A stretch of DNA of 32,014 nucleotides from Hypsibius dujardini (lineage: Eukaryota > Tardigrada > Eutardigrada > Parachela > Hypsibiidae): positions 1-32,014 of the forward strand of contig LRSR01007266.1 in NCBI GenBank assembly GCA_001579985.1, written 5' to 3'. The notes beneath the pieces are model-generated. The model was not told where the DNA came from. It saw nothing but the letters and a program-made list of their open reading frames with translations, and did no database searches. Position numbers and translations under genes: made by a program. Below, piece after piece: positions 17,852-29,611 of the stretch. Position 1 is the first letter of the stretch. Each line of letters begins with the position of its first letter.

Positions 17852-18208
17852 TAGTGTCTGTTATTTTGACTTGGTAGTCCGCTCCCGTCGTCGCGACTTC
17901 CACTGCTCGAGTTTTGTACTTACTCCGAAGCCTCTTCACATTTTTTACGCTCGACTCTTGCGACGCCTCATTATTCATGCTGTTTTAATCGAATTTTTCT
18001 TTGTAGTCTCCTAATTCAGAGTCTTTTTACAGTTTGCACTCATATGTACTGTAGCTAGCATTGGGTCTCCCTGTTGTAAAAATCCACTACTCCATTTGCT
18101 GTCCAACATAGAATACTACGCCATTGCTGAATCTATCCCACGGAAGAACAAAGGGTTAACCGCTACAGTCCAGACATGTGGACCACCTTTCCATCGCAGC
18201 AGAGCTAA

Positions 18209-18940
18209 CTAATTCTCCTGGCTGTCCGTCTTGCGATCCTGAAACTCCTTCATCAGGTCCGCCAATAGCTGGGTCTCCGCCACCGTCACGGCGTTGTAGA
18301 GTGAGGCACGCATCCCACCGACCGAACGATGCCCCTTCAGCTGGAGCATCCGGTGCTTCTTGGCTTCGGCCAGGAATTCCGTCTCCAGCTGGTCCTGCTC
18401 CTCGCCGGTCCCGATGCGGAACGGGATGTTCATACGAGAGCGGTACTTCCGGTCAACCGGCGAACTACATTGAGAAATGGGTTTTAGTCAACATTTGATT
18501 CATTTGATTAATTCAATTGCTTGACTACTGCTGGAGAAATTCCCATAATCGAGGGAGCAAAGGCGGGAACTGCACACAGACCTGTAGAAGCCGTTGGATT
18601 TGTCGATGACGTCGTATATCAGGCCGGATTTCTGCCGGCTGAGGGCTTCCATTGCGTCGAGGCCGCCGTTCTTCTGGATCCACTGCAGGATCAATGCGGT
18701 GATGTAGACGCTGAAAATTCACACAGCTAGGTTTAGTTTTCGGTATTTCGAAATGGTGGCTGTAGAATGGTATGAAGCATGAGTCGACGCAGATTTTTGA
18801 GACAACTCCAGCGGACGAACAAAGCTAACGGCTTTCAGTGAGAACAATTGAAGACAGACAGACAGACAGACAGACAGGCAAGCATATCTGCAGACCAATT
18901 TCCAGAAAGGCAGACAAACGACAGACATGCAGATAGATAA

Positions 18941-18993
<53 letters not shown>

Positions 18994-21005
18994 TAGAGAC
19001 AGATAGAGACAGACAGACAGAATGAATCAATTATCCACCGACTGACCAACTCGATTCAAGAAGTCAGACAAACAAAATCAGTGTTGATGTATTCATGTTT
19101 CACTAACTTGAAACATGGTGGAGTATTGTAAAGTGACGTGTTGGCACTCTGGACTTTGTAATCCCACACGGAAGGGCATTCCTTCCTGGCGTGGCCGAGG
19201 AGGTCGTCGCGAACGACAACAAGAGTGACACCGGCGGGACCGATGTTCTTTTGCGCGCCGCCAAAAAGCAGACCATACTGAAAGGGCAAGAGCAGACATT
19301 CGAGTTTCGGAGAAGGAAATTGCGCGACGGTCAGACGAATCAAGTGGAGCATTTCACCTTGCCGACATCCACATTCTGGCTCATCAGGCTGCTGGAGATA
19401 TCGGCAACGATTGGAATGTGTGACGGAATATCCGGAACACCCTGAAATTCCACGCCGTGGACGGTTTCGTTGCCGCAGTAGTAGAAATAGTCCGCCTTGT
19501 CGTTCAATTTCCAAGTCGACTGATCGGGAATTGCTGTGAATAATACGGCAATGTCTTACCGATTGGCGGGTCATGCAAGAAGATCAACAGGTACGCAGGC
19601 AAACTGGCAGCCAGTCAGGAAATCAGCCAGACAACCATGCCAAAAAGACTCAGACAAGGAGTAAAACGGATTAAGACAGAGAGACAGATAATAGATCAAC
19701 CATTAGACAGACAGACACATTCAAGCAGACATCTACACAAGGGAATAGTGAGCAAAAGAGAAATGGACAGACAAACCGATGTCCAGACAAACAGACAGAC
19801 AGGAAAACAGGCATACAGATATCTAAAAGGACAGACAGGCAGAAAGACAAATAAACAAAATAGACAGACAGAGAGACAAACAGACAAACAGACAAACAGA
19901 CAGACAGATTCACTTACGTACTGACAAGCAATCAGGCAGCACCCAGACATGTAAACAGACATTCAGACAGACGTGATTACGTTTGCCTGATTCGTATAAA
20001 TAAACCCCGTACGGAACTTACTAACGAATTTGGAGGGTTTCGGGACGACCAGGGAGACATTGCCATACTTCTCCGCCTCCTTAGCAGCCGCGGCTGACCA
20101 GCTGCCTGAAACGAGGTAATCCGCGCTGCCAGACTGCATCAAATTCAGCGGGACACTGGCGAACTGGCCGGCACCACCACCCTGCAGGAAGAGCACCTTG
20201 TAGTTGTCCGGCACGTGCAGCAGGTCGCGAACACTCTTCTCCGCTCCGGCAATAATCTCCTCAAACTCCTTCGAGCGATGAGACATTTCTGAGATAAAAA
20301 AAAACCGGCATTTCAACAGCAAAGCTAAGAAAATAACCCGTAAGATGATACAATCAATCACAATCAATCAATCAACCCCACAATCGCAATGAGGGTACAT
20401 CGTGCCTTTATAGCACATTAATGTTCATCCAAAGCGCATATATTTCTCCGACAATCAAATCAATCAATCGAACGCCTTCACCCTTACCCATAACACCCAG
20501 TCCTTAATCGCATATACATTTTTCGACAATCAAATCAATCAATCGAACGCCTTCACCCCTTACCCATAACACCCAGTCCCTGACCGCAAACATTTCTCCG
20601 ACAATTAAATCAATCAATCGAACGCGTGAACCTCTTACCCATAACACCCAGTCCCTGACCGCACACATTTCTCCGACAGTTAAATCAATCAATCGAACGC
20701 GTGAACCTCTTACCCATAACACCCAGTCCCTGACCGCGGTAATTCAGCAGTTCCTTTTGGGCTTGCAGGAGGACCTGTTCGAACCAACAACAGCAACAGT
20801 TATAGTACCAGTCTTTGTAGTACAACTTGAGCTGCTGCAGCGTAATACTGCATTGAAGACATTCATGAGACGTCGCTAGTTTTCTCACCTCCTCAGGAAT
20901 TTTGGCCGGTCCAGGGGAGAAGTTTAGGGCGCGCTTCTTGTCACCGTTGCCGGGGCCGCCGAATGTCGGCGACAACGGTGCCTCCTGGCAAGCATTGGAA
21001 TACAT
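18209..21005 (-). CDS. PSAT1: Phosphoserine aminotransferase, 7 exons, 391 aa
   Basis: Exons (5' to 3' on minus): 21005-20889, 20774-20714, 20288-20022, 19533-19358, 19277-19108, 18710-18582, 18464-18209; phases join to 392 codons, close to human PSAT1 (370 aa). It converts 3-phosphohydroxypyruvate and glutamate to phosphoserine and 2-oxoglutarate, the second step of serine synthesis, as a PLP-dependent cytosolic enzyme. Landmarks: [14 protein letters not shown] near the N-terminus, [42 protein letters not shown], the PLP-lysine motif [12 protein letters not shown] (K217), [22 protein letters not shown] and the C-terminal [19 protein letters not shown]. The first 28 residues (up to LNFSPGP) are longer than in the human protein. 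The intron after exon 1 is 114 nt and stop-free. The intron after exon 2 holds repeated copies of that exon's end. Confidence 0.95.
18855..19020. repeat. (CAGA)n array in PSAT intron 5
   Basis: Two CAGA blocks (about 18855-18880 and 18945-19020) separated by unique DNA, in the intron between exons 5 and 6. Confidence 0.95.
19668..19915. repeat. Degenerate (CAGA)n/(CAAACAGA)n array in PSAT intron 3
   Basis: CAGACAAA/CAGACAGA-type units with interruptions, inside the 488-bp intron between exons 3 and 4. Confidence 0.9.
20464..20740 (-). repeat. About 60-bp tandem repeat copying the PSAT exon 2 end and its splice donor
   Basis: About four head-to-tail units occur in the intron after PSAT exon 2. 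On the minus strand each holds GGACTGGGTGTTATGGGTAA (end of exon 2 plus its GTAAG donor), then a GGCGTTCGATTGATTGATTT-type segment and GTCGGAGAAAT. The unit nearest the exon is the functional one by phase; three further donor copies lie downstream at about 20645, 20575 and 20495. Confidence 0.9.
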
Positions 21006-22552
21006 CTTCCTGTTGAAGGCTGGAGAATTTGCGAAGAAACGTTAGTTAAAGGTGCAACCGGGTAAATACGCAAGGACGTTTTGACTGAACGAAAAAACGG
21101 CGTGTGGAACGACGAGACGGTTACTGCAAATTCTGTCGGGCACTTTTTGTTGAGACAGTCGAGGCACACGCACGACGACGACTACACACCTGGCAAAAAT
21201 CTTGCGCTGACCGAATTAAGCACTTCAACTCGTGACTGTGTACAACAGCCTGCGACGAACGAGTGTAATGGCTTAACTCGGTTAGCGCAACCTTTTTGCC
21301 ACGTGCGTATGCTGACTGGCACTCCGCTAACAACGTACCGCCCCCTCGTGGCCTCGCAAAATAAGCCGTGAAAACTCTTCGACGAGACGAGACGAGACGA
21401 TTTCGATCTGGTCTGTTTCAGTGAGGAAAATTCGAGTTTTCGATCTGTATCGCGCGTGCAAGTACAAAGTGAAGAAGTTGTTCGAGTTGCGGCTTCATGA
21501 AAAAGTGAACTTTGCCCCGCAGCACCGGTATGTCTGCTGATGATGATAATGCCGCACGTACAGTAGTATCAAACCGCTCGTAGCACAGCTGACAGGGACG
21601 AATGACCTTCACTACTGGCACTCGTATTTATTCGGTGTATAATATTAATGTACTCACGCTGAGTCACAGAGAATCGAGATATAAAAATGTATTCAGACAC
21701 GGTGTGTGCCTGATCTACTATGTGTGCAGCACAATAGAGAGGTTTCGTAAACCGACATATCTCAATCTAACATAAAATAAGACATACGTTATGTATGTCC
21801 CTATGTATAAACTGACTTAACCAAACAACATAACATACATCTCCCACAACAATTAAAATAATCAATTATTAACCCTGCTATACTAAGTAATAGTATTTAA
21901 GTAAGGATTACTTACTAAGTAATAATATTTCAGTAAGTATTACTTAATTACTAAGTAATAATATTTAAATAAGTATTACTTAATTACTAACTAATAGTAT
22001 TTAAGTAAGTATTACTAACTTACTAAGTAATAGTATTTAAGTAAGGATTACTTACTTACTAAGTAATAGTATTTAAGTAAGTATTACTTAATTACTAAGT
22101 AATAGTATTTATTTGGTGGACTAAGAGTAGTGGACTTTGTGTGATCATATATCACATATTGAATTTAACAACCAATATGAAATTCGTTTCACTTTATTTA
22201 TACATGTTCGACTTTGCATTTGGTGTTAGTTACAAAAACATTACTGCTCAAATAATTACAGTCATTACAATGCAATAGTGGCATGCAATAATGTATTCGT
22301 ATAGATAGATAGAGGGCCTGCCTCTCGCCTTGTGTATTTGCATTACGATTAAGCTACCGAGCAACCGTTGCTAAAGTTCCTTCCCTTTTGACCAGCTGAA
22401 ACCCCGAACTGCTAAGTTTTACACGTCTTCGTGCTTAACTTCTCGTCTTCATGTCGTCTAGCTAGATCACTCATAGTCCCGTCACACACCACTGCCCTGC
22501 AAGAGGATCTTCCCGCAGTTTTGCAGCCCACCGATGTCGTCCTCTAAAAAAC
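21006..22552. other. Divergent promoter region between PSAT and CFAP99
   Basis: No gene seen. The PSAT and CFAP99 genes start from opposite sides, so both promoters should lie here. It includes a run of GACGA units at 21378-21400, the AT-rich array at 21875-22110 and the palindrome AGCAACCGTTGCT near 22362 upstream of CFAP99. Confidence 0.5.
21875..22112. repeat. About 36-bp AT-rich tandem repeat, six copies
   Basis: Units read TACTAAGTAATAGTATTTAAG followed by TAAGTATTACTTAAT, and each unit is itself nearly palindromic (AGTAATA...TATTACT). Copies differ at a few positions. Confidence 0.9.
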
Positions 22553-25500
22553 ATGGCCAATATCCTCATTCAAGTCCTCAAACTCTCCGCGTCCATCCTT
22601 GAAAAGTTCGACCCGACGCAACCGAGTTCCCTTCCGGAGTTCATCGAAGACTTCCTGAAAGAAGAACACCAAACCGAACCGAACCGAACCGAAGAACACC
22701 AAACCGTCCTGCCCAGCGACCAACGCGACCTCATCCTCGAAATCTGCACAGGCTGCCTGAAGCAGCATCGCGTCCTCCACGGGATCATCAGACCCTTCTG
22801 CGGGCAGACCAAACGGACCATCCTCCGTCGCGACCTGCGACTCTTCGAAGTGATCTCTTATTTTCTTCTCTTCCTCACCAACGGTTATTCTCGGACCGTC
22901 GTACAAACGGTCCTTGCGCGACTTTACTCCTTCGGTGTGAGGAGGTTCCTGCTGTTTTTCACCGGATGCAGTCAGGATGGCGAGGTGGAGAGGGAGGACC
23001 GACCGATGCATTCGACGGTCCGACAGAACTGGTACGCCAGCTTTGATCGTGCCTATGTTGAGGAGAATTTTTACGGGCCCTATTGTCGATATGAGGAAGA
23101 GTTGCGAGGTATTGTAGCCGCGGTGGAGGCAACGTATAAGAATGAGGCGCAACGGAGACCGGCCGCCAGGGGGACCATTGTGAGACCGTTTGATTTTAAG
23201 ACGTCCGAGAGGAAGATTGCGTCGGAAGCGAGACTCTTGTCCAGGCAGACTCCGCAGAACGAGAAGCATCATAGGTCAGGCACACATCACACACTACAAC
23301 TACGTTGTTTACACGACACTACTAAACGCACACTACTAAACGCACACTACTAAACGCACACTACTAAACGCACACTACTAAACGCACACTACTAAACGCA
23401 CACTACTAAACGCACACTACTAGTTTGTAGTAGTTTAATACGAGTATGGGGAATTTGGGGAGTTCAATCAATAATCAATCGATCGTTGAAAAGCAGCAGT
23501 ACGCAAATAACAGTACACAAGTAGGCGCACAAGGATGTTTCGCCTTCCATGACGCGGTAGCTGAAATTGGCTCGAATTCGAACCCTCCAAATTCAGTTAA
23601 AAACATTTTAATTGAAAGTCGAAATTTATAATTAGTTTATAAAATTTATATAGTTGTAATTTTTTTCACACATTATTTGTAATAAACGCCAAAAATAAGA
23701 TATATACTATGAATTCTTGGCTACGCGATTTTCATTCTTAAATTTCTCTGAAAGCCGTAAAACAAAGTTGTTTTTTTCATTAACCCTTTTTTTTAAATTT
23801 ACGCCTGAAACTGAAAACTAGTAACTTACATAAACTGCAACTTTTAACTAGCCCCAAAAAAATCGGATAGTGCCGATAAAGAAAATTTAAAAATTTTAAT
23901 TTAATTAAAAATTTTAAATTAATAATAAAAAAAATTTCAATAAAGATCAAATTTTTTTATTACTAATTAAAGTTTAAAAGTTTACTCTTTTCATTATTTA
24001 AAAGTAAAAATTCAATGTTTTTATTATTTATTAAATTTTTTTATTTATTAAATTTTTTTATTTATAAATAAACCTATATATTTTTATTTATAGGGTTGAA
24101 TCTTTTTGTTTTTTAGAATTCCAAAGACACAATTTATCATGTATAAAAGACATCCTTATCCTCAATTACAGAAGACCGTTATTCGAAGCGAACGCAATTC
24201 CCTCCACAACGTACGCCCCCTCGGAAGGAACCGTACGACTGCTGCTCAAGGCCAAAGAGCGGACGGAAAACATCCAGCTCTTCAAGACCCGCGTCAAACA
24301 GCGCGAACTGGCTCGCCAGAAGGCGCGACTGCTCGACGGGTCCGACGGGTTCGACGGACCGGCGGACCTCATTGAGAAAAGTACGCATCTACTGGCACAG
24401 GTCCGCAATCGCGAAATGGACGGCATGAGGTCGCCGAGGTCGCCGAAGCCGAAGAAGGTGCCGGAATGGAAAGTCCGCAAATTCAATCCGCGACCTCCGA
24501 TTAAACCGGTGAAACAGACCAGCGCCGCGCAGGTCCGCGACCGCGAAATGGACGACATGAGGTCGCCGAGGTCGCCAAGGTCGCCGAAGCCGAAGAAGGC
24601 GCCGGAATGGAAAGTCCGCAAGCTCAATCCGCGACCTCCGATTAAACCGGTCAAACAGACCACCGCGGCGTTGCTCCGCGAGAAAGCTCTGTGCCAGCGT
24701 CATAAAGACTCGCTGCAGCGGAAGAGCGAGGAGCTCAGTGCCGGGTTCTACGACCCGGAAGACTACGAGCAGCGACTGCGACGTCTCGAAGCGAGGGACT
24801 TCGAGACGGCGATCGTGGTGAACGAGCGGAAGATCATCGACGCGATGCAGTCCTTGGAGAAGGCAATCGTGGCGAAGAAGGCGTATGATGATGAGGCCAA
24901 GTTGAAGGCGCTGACGGAGAAGGAGCTTCAGAAGGGACTCCGCGAACAACGACGCGTCGAGCTAGAGGAGGACATTTCGAATCTGCGAGGAGCGGTTGAG
25001 CGGGCGCAAGTTTTGACGCGGGCACAGCTGGGCGAGGCGAAGCGGAGGATTCTCCTCCAGAAACAGCAGCAAGCTTTGGCGGTGAGATTAATTAAATCTT
25101 CACTAAAATATGAAATACTTTATTTAAGTTAACCGAAACCTTCATTCAAAAATAGCTCGTGTTATATACATGCAAAACATAATATCCTCAGCTCGTACGA
25201 GCTAATTCGCATTAAGTGAGTCAAGAATTTTAAAGTTTCGAATAGAATTATACTGCACCCGCACACATCTACAGAGCACGTACAGACCAACTTAACATTA
25301 AAACATACCGAAAACAAGTTTGTTTAATACGACATCAGGTCAAGGAAGAGCACAACGAACTGCAGCATCGCTATTTGGATCAGTGCGAGGAGGAGATGGC
25401 GCGTCGGAAGGCGGTCATCGCGCAGATCCAGGAGATGGAGGCGCGGATCAGCGCCTACGAGAGGGCCTTCGACTTCGCCACGCTCCGTCCGTACGGCGCC

Positions 25501-25869
25501 CTGACGGACATGTCGCTGGCCGACCTGCAGGCCAACCTGATTGCCCTCCGGCTCGCGGTGGTGGAACAGTTGGCGCGGAAGCGCGACCGCCTCAACGACC
25601 AGCGAGCGCTGTTCCGGCAGAGTCTCGAGGAGGCGCGGGAGTTTGTCGCGCGCCGGCGACCGCAGTGGGCGGAGGAGAAGAGGATGTCTGTGGAGAGGGC
25701 GAGGAGGCTGAAGCAGCTGCGCGACGGCGTGCATTACCTGCCGAATGTCCTGGCCGTGAGGGAGAGAATGGTGCAGCAGAGCCGGGAGCGCAGGAAGCAG
25801 CGGGTGATGGAGCGAGAGTCGCTGCTGAAGATTCGCGACTCTGCATGGGAGCGCTACTTTTACGCATGA
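22553..25869 (+). CDS. CFAP99: Cilia- and flagella-associated protein 99, 3 exons, about 720 aa
   Basis: Exons 22553-23274, 24172-25081 and 25339-25869 join in phase to 721 codons, close to vertebrate CFAP99 length. Exon 1 encodes the helical N-terminal domain: QRDLILEICTGCLKQ, LRLFEVISYFLLF and WYASFDRAYVEENFYGP match, from memory, the CFAP99 segments around 'FVLEVLSGC', 'LFVVICYL' and 'YDATYVKENWIGP'. Exon 2 continues with PLFEANAIPSTTY and basic proline-rich motifs (PEWKVRKFNPRPPIKPVKQT), then a long charged coiled coil (AALLREKALCQRHKDSLQRK onwards). Exon 3 carries the coiled coil through ALTDMSLADLQANLIALR, the counterpart of 'MSLAELRERLALLK'. The protein is expected in motile cilia or sperm flagella, so the organism should have a motile axoneme. 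A short repeated EEHQTEPNRTEEHQT sits in exon 1 and a 44-47-residue duplication in exon 2. Confidence 0.85.
23318..23425. repeat. 14-bp tandem repeat (CGCACACTACTAAA) in CFAP99 intron 1
   Basis: About eight near-exact copies start 40 bp after the exon 1 splice donor. The rest of this 897-bp intron (23600-24110) is very AT-rich and contains nothing else recognisable. Confidence 0.95.
24389..24661 (+). repeat. CFAP99: In-frame tandem duplication within CFAP99 exon 2
   Basis: Two copies of 132 and 141 bp encode QVRNREMDGMRSPRSPKPKK and on to the PIKPVKQT motif. The second copy has one extra SPR triplet. The frame is kept, and the duplicated part includes a motif conserved in CFAP99. Confidence 0.9.
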
Positions 25870-26083
25870 TCTCAATGTTTCTTTAAAGGAAAACGAATTA
25901 TTTAAACTGAACACTTTTATTTAAATTAATGATTATAGTTGATTAATTACTTGTTGGCGTGTATTGTTGTTGTGTTAGAGAGTAGAGTAGATGCGCTTTG
26001 GGGGTCCCTTAAAAATGACCTAATCTTCAAGCTGTACATGCAGGTTGTCGAATTATGCGTCTGATAAATTCAATACGCAAGAC

Positions 26084-26190
26084 TACGAGTTTAAGAAATA
26101 ATTTTGCTACGAGTTTAAGGAATAATTTTATTACGAGTTTATCGAATAATTTTATTACGAGTTTAAGGAATAATTTTATTACGAGTTTTA
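26084..26190. repeat. 24-bp minisatellite, four to five copies
   Basis: Units of TACGAGTTTAAGGAATAATTTTAT form, with single-base differences. Confidence 0.9.
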
Positions 26191-26574
26191 CTACTCGCAC
26201 GGATGTCTGACTCATTATTTTCTGCACATACACAAGTGTTCTGCATGAGCCAGCAGTTGAGCTCCTGGATGATGGGCTCCTTCGTAACAATTTTCTTTTA
26301 TCAATAACTATCACCGCAATTTCTTTTTGTGTGCAGACAGAGCAGAATGATGTATGAAAAATATCAATGCACCTATGCAGTGCTCTCTCTCGATATTCAC
26401 TAGTTTTAAAACTTATAATAACATTTACGATTCGTTGCTTGTAATCCCCAGAAGCGCAACAGATTTGTTGGAAAGGGGGCGAAACTAAAAATTTAAGGAA
26501 GTACCGAGAAAAAAACAGTTGATTCAAAATCAATAATAAAAAATTTCCCCGAGAAAACTCCTCTCAAAAAAAAT

Positions 26575-26585
<11 letters not shown>

Positions 26586-26607
<22 letters not shown>

Positions 26608-26610
26608 TTG
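26586..26610. repeat. (ATT)n microsatellite
   Basis: Pure ATT repeat of about eight units beside A-rich runs. Confidence 0.9.
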
Positions 26611-27233
26611 AATATTTTCGGTGAAATCTTTAAATCTTTATTAAGGCAAGCGGCAATTTCTCCTTCAGTGACGACGCTTCTGAGCGTCCTCAATGTTGTT
26701 CAAAATGATTCCTAACAGCGCGTCTTTCGTTTCCTTTCCCAATAATTATATTCATCATCAGGGCCGGAGTTATTTATGGAATGAATCTCACAACAGCGCG
26801 TGCTTCAATACAAGACCTTGTAAAATCACAACTGCAAATAAACCTAAAAAATAAATTGTACTGAATATGAACAACGAAGTACCGGATTCGGGAATGCTTT
26901 TTGAGACAAACTTAAAACCGTCATTTCTCGTTCACAATTCATTCCACTGCCTCAAATATGTTTTGTACAAGGCCTGTTCGTGTGAGCATTCACTACAGAC
27001 CAAGAAACGAAATGTATTTTATAACCCAAAAAATGGCAGACAAAAACCAATGGCAGACCCAATCTCAATAGTGGCTCAAGCCACACCCTCATTTCCTACA
27101 AAAAAAATAATTCATTCCGGAAAACCAAAACCAATTTTGAAGAACCCGCGACAATAACGCGGCGAAAAAAAGTTTCATGAGACGGGTGCCTTTAAGAAAG
27201 ATACATTGCGCAATAATCTGACAGATAATCGGC

Positions 27234-27412
27234 AAAATTTTGTCGCTAAAATTGTCACTAAAATTGTCGCTAAAATTGTCACTAAAATTGTCACTAAAAT
27301 TGTCACTAAAATTGTCACTAAAATTGTCACTAAAAATTGTCACTAAAATAGTCACTAAAATTGTCACTAAAATTGTCATTAAAATTGTCACTAAAATTGT
27401 CACTAAAATTGA
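27234..27412. repeat. 12-bp minisatellite (GTCACTAAAATT), about 14 copies
   Basis: Nearly exact 12-mers, some GTCGCTAAAATT; one unit has an extra A, which shifts the frame of any reading through it. A 12-bp period keeps long open frames on both strands by default. Confidence 0.95.
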
Positions 27413-28660
27413 AAAGTGCTCTTCGCTTCGCAGTGCATATCTTCTCCGTGTGTTGCATGCTCGCAACCAATTTGGTATCAATCTGCTCCTAAGTTGTGGG
27501 GCTGTCACACAATTAAATTAAGTTCAAACTAAAACGTGCGAAAAGACAAACTGAATCGGAAAGAATGGAAATGGAGATATCACGATTTATGCAAAATTGA
27601 GAGTCTTCAAGATTGGAGCCTTCATAAGAAACCGATAATGTGTAATCGAATTGAGTTTGTGACGGAAGGTGGCCTAATATCAAGCCTTAACAAAAGCTGT
27701 TTCACATTTTTTTTTGTAAGAAAAAGCATGACGCGCAAGGCTTGTTGGAGTTTCACGCGAAATAATTAATAACATTTCGTACTGCGCTGGGCCACGGACA
27801 ATTCCCACCGGGTGCAAAATGTTACAAAAAATGTTACACAGCACGGCCGCGACGAGTTTAAGGACCTTTCTACACACATGGCCACAATTTTGAGTAGCAG
27901 ACTTTAAGCCAAAAAGAGTGGTCCGAGTTCGAGCCGAATTTAGTCACCGCGCGCACGCGCTCCTGACTACAACTGACCATGCAGCCTTAACTCGATTGAT
28001 CGATTGATTAAACTTGTTTATTTTGGCGGAATTTAGAGCAGCTTGCTCAATCTAATTTTTCCGCTTGGCCGGACATTAAATCAAAGATTGAGGAGAAAGC
28101 AGTGGCAAGCTCTAGCCAAGAGTGGCTCAAACTCAGACCACCCTGATGGCTCGAACTCTGCCACCATGTGTGGCCATGTATGTGTATCATCACATATTTT
28201 GTAGCTAATAGATCTAGAAAGAAACTGGAGTATACATTTGTTCTTTTTATGTGTAAACTCTGCGCGCGTGGGCGTGACAAAAATTGTCTCAAAACCATTC
28301 CCGAACCCTGTATGCTGCAGATATCATACTTTTATGCATTCAGGCAAATGTCACTGATGACAATTAGGATTGCCGCAGCATTCAACCATCCCCGTATAAA
28401 CATTTAGAATAATCACAACTATAGATACTTCTCCGTACCTTCTTATATATAAATTGCCATTAAAATTTTTTGCCATCATCATACGTGGAACGGCGGAAGG
28501 GATTGTCATCAACCCAGCGGATTCGAAGGTCTTGATTGTTCAGTTTCCACTCATCTGCCGGTAAGTGAGACTTGACAAAGTAATGCCTAGAAAGGGATTA
28601 CAGTCCCGCAGAAACCACAATTATTGTACGGTATGCCTTATTACAGTATAGTACATTGTC

Positions 28661-28827
28661 ATCAATTAATGCCACGGCAAGCATCAATTAATGCCACGGC
28701 AAGCATCAATTAATGCCACAGTAAACAGCAATTAAGGCCACGGTAAGCATCAATTAATGCCACGGTAAGCATCAATTAATGCCACGGTAAGCATCAATTA
28801 ATGCCACGGTAAGCATCAATTAATGCC
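28661..28827. repeat. 22-bp minisatellite (ATCAATTAATGCCACGGTAAGC), seven to eight copies
   Basis: Exact 22-bp spacing with substitutions in copies 1-3. Each unit includes the palindrome ATTAAT. Confidence 0.95.
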
Positions 28828-29611
28828 GGGTCATATATATCTCACCGTGTGACGCAGGAGAACCCGATCAAAAGCACAATGCAGGCGACGACCGCTAATG
28901 CCGCGATGAGAGCTGTTGATTTCTCTGCAATTCGAGCAAAAAGGAAGGATGACACAGGAAAACATTATCAACAGTTCCGAAAAGGCACAATGAGTATTCC
29001 AGACTTTCCAGTGACGAGATGTCCGGCCTATCCTTAATCGTCCTTTTTTTCTCACATAAAGGTAGTCAGTAACAATTATTAAAGAATGGAACTCAGCGCT
29101 GATGTTCAAGTTAACTTTTTCTGATGGTTTTCCATTTCCAATTAAATTTTGAATCGATTGGCATCAGCCAAATATGTTTCGGGGCTCTAATATTTAGCTC
29201 CGCCCCCTAATCTCCGAGACAAATTTTGCGTCGCTAATTGAGTTCAAGTTGAATTCGCAATGGGAAATTGTCAATAAAATTAGGGATGGCTCAAGTTAAA
29301 ATTAGTCCATAAATTAGTATTTTGTATTTTTCTTGGTAAATAAAGATTAATTAGTTACCAAGACTTTTCAGTTAAGTTTCTTTTAATAACTAAAACTTTA
29401 AGTCTCCTTCGACTTCGAGTCAAAATCAGCTGAATAAATTTGGTTCTTTGAGTTTTTTCCTCATACCGACTAAAATTGTATTTAGTTTTATTAATCAACT
29501 GATGCAACTAAAGTCAAGAAATAAGTTACTAGAGATTTCAGTTTATTTTTACTTTAGTGTTTTAGTTTAGTTTAGTTTCGCCATGCAAACAGAAAGTTTG
29601 TCTCAATATAA

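Larger units (their letters stand above)
17448..18208. other. Convergent 3' region between BTB gene and PSAT
   Basis: Contains a (CAGA/CAGG)n array (about 17560-17815) and no gene. TTTATT at 17846-17851 reads AATAAA on the minus strand, about 360 bp beyond the PSAT stop, and may be its polyadenylation signal. Confidence 0.5.
25870..29611. other. Gene-poor AT-rich region with minisatellites
   Basis: Open frames here (for example 26867-27157 and 27536-27769 on plus) show no recognisable domain, odd composition and no supporting splice structure. I see four tandem arrays (listed separately), and otherwise nothing I can support. Confidence 0.5.

Noticed and set aside
22544-23272. 242-codon minus-strand frame opposite CFAP99 exon 1
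   Set aside because: Shadow of the GC-rich coding exon; the plus strand has family similarity and correct splice phases.
25324-25914. 196-codon minus-strand frame and 188-codon plus frame in CFAP99 exon 3
   Set aside because: Shadow frames; the coiled-coil frame joins in phase with exon 2.
26867-27157. 96-codon plus-strand frame
   Set aside because: No recognisable domain or splice context; may be chance in a repeat-rich spacer.
23318-28827. Regularly spaced repeats as a possible CRISPR array
   Set aside because: Units of 12-24 bp are contiguous with no unique spacers, and the DNA is from an animal nucleus; these are minisatellites.
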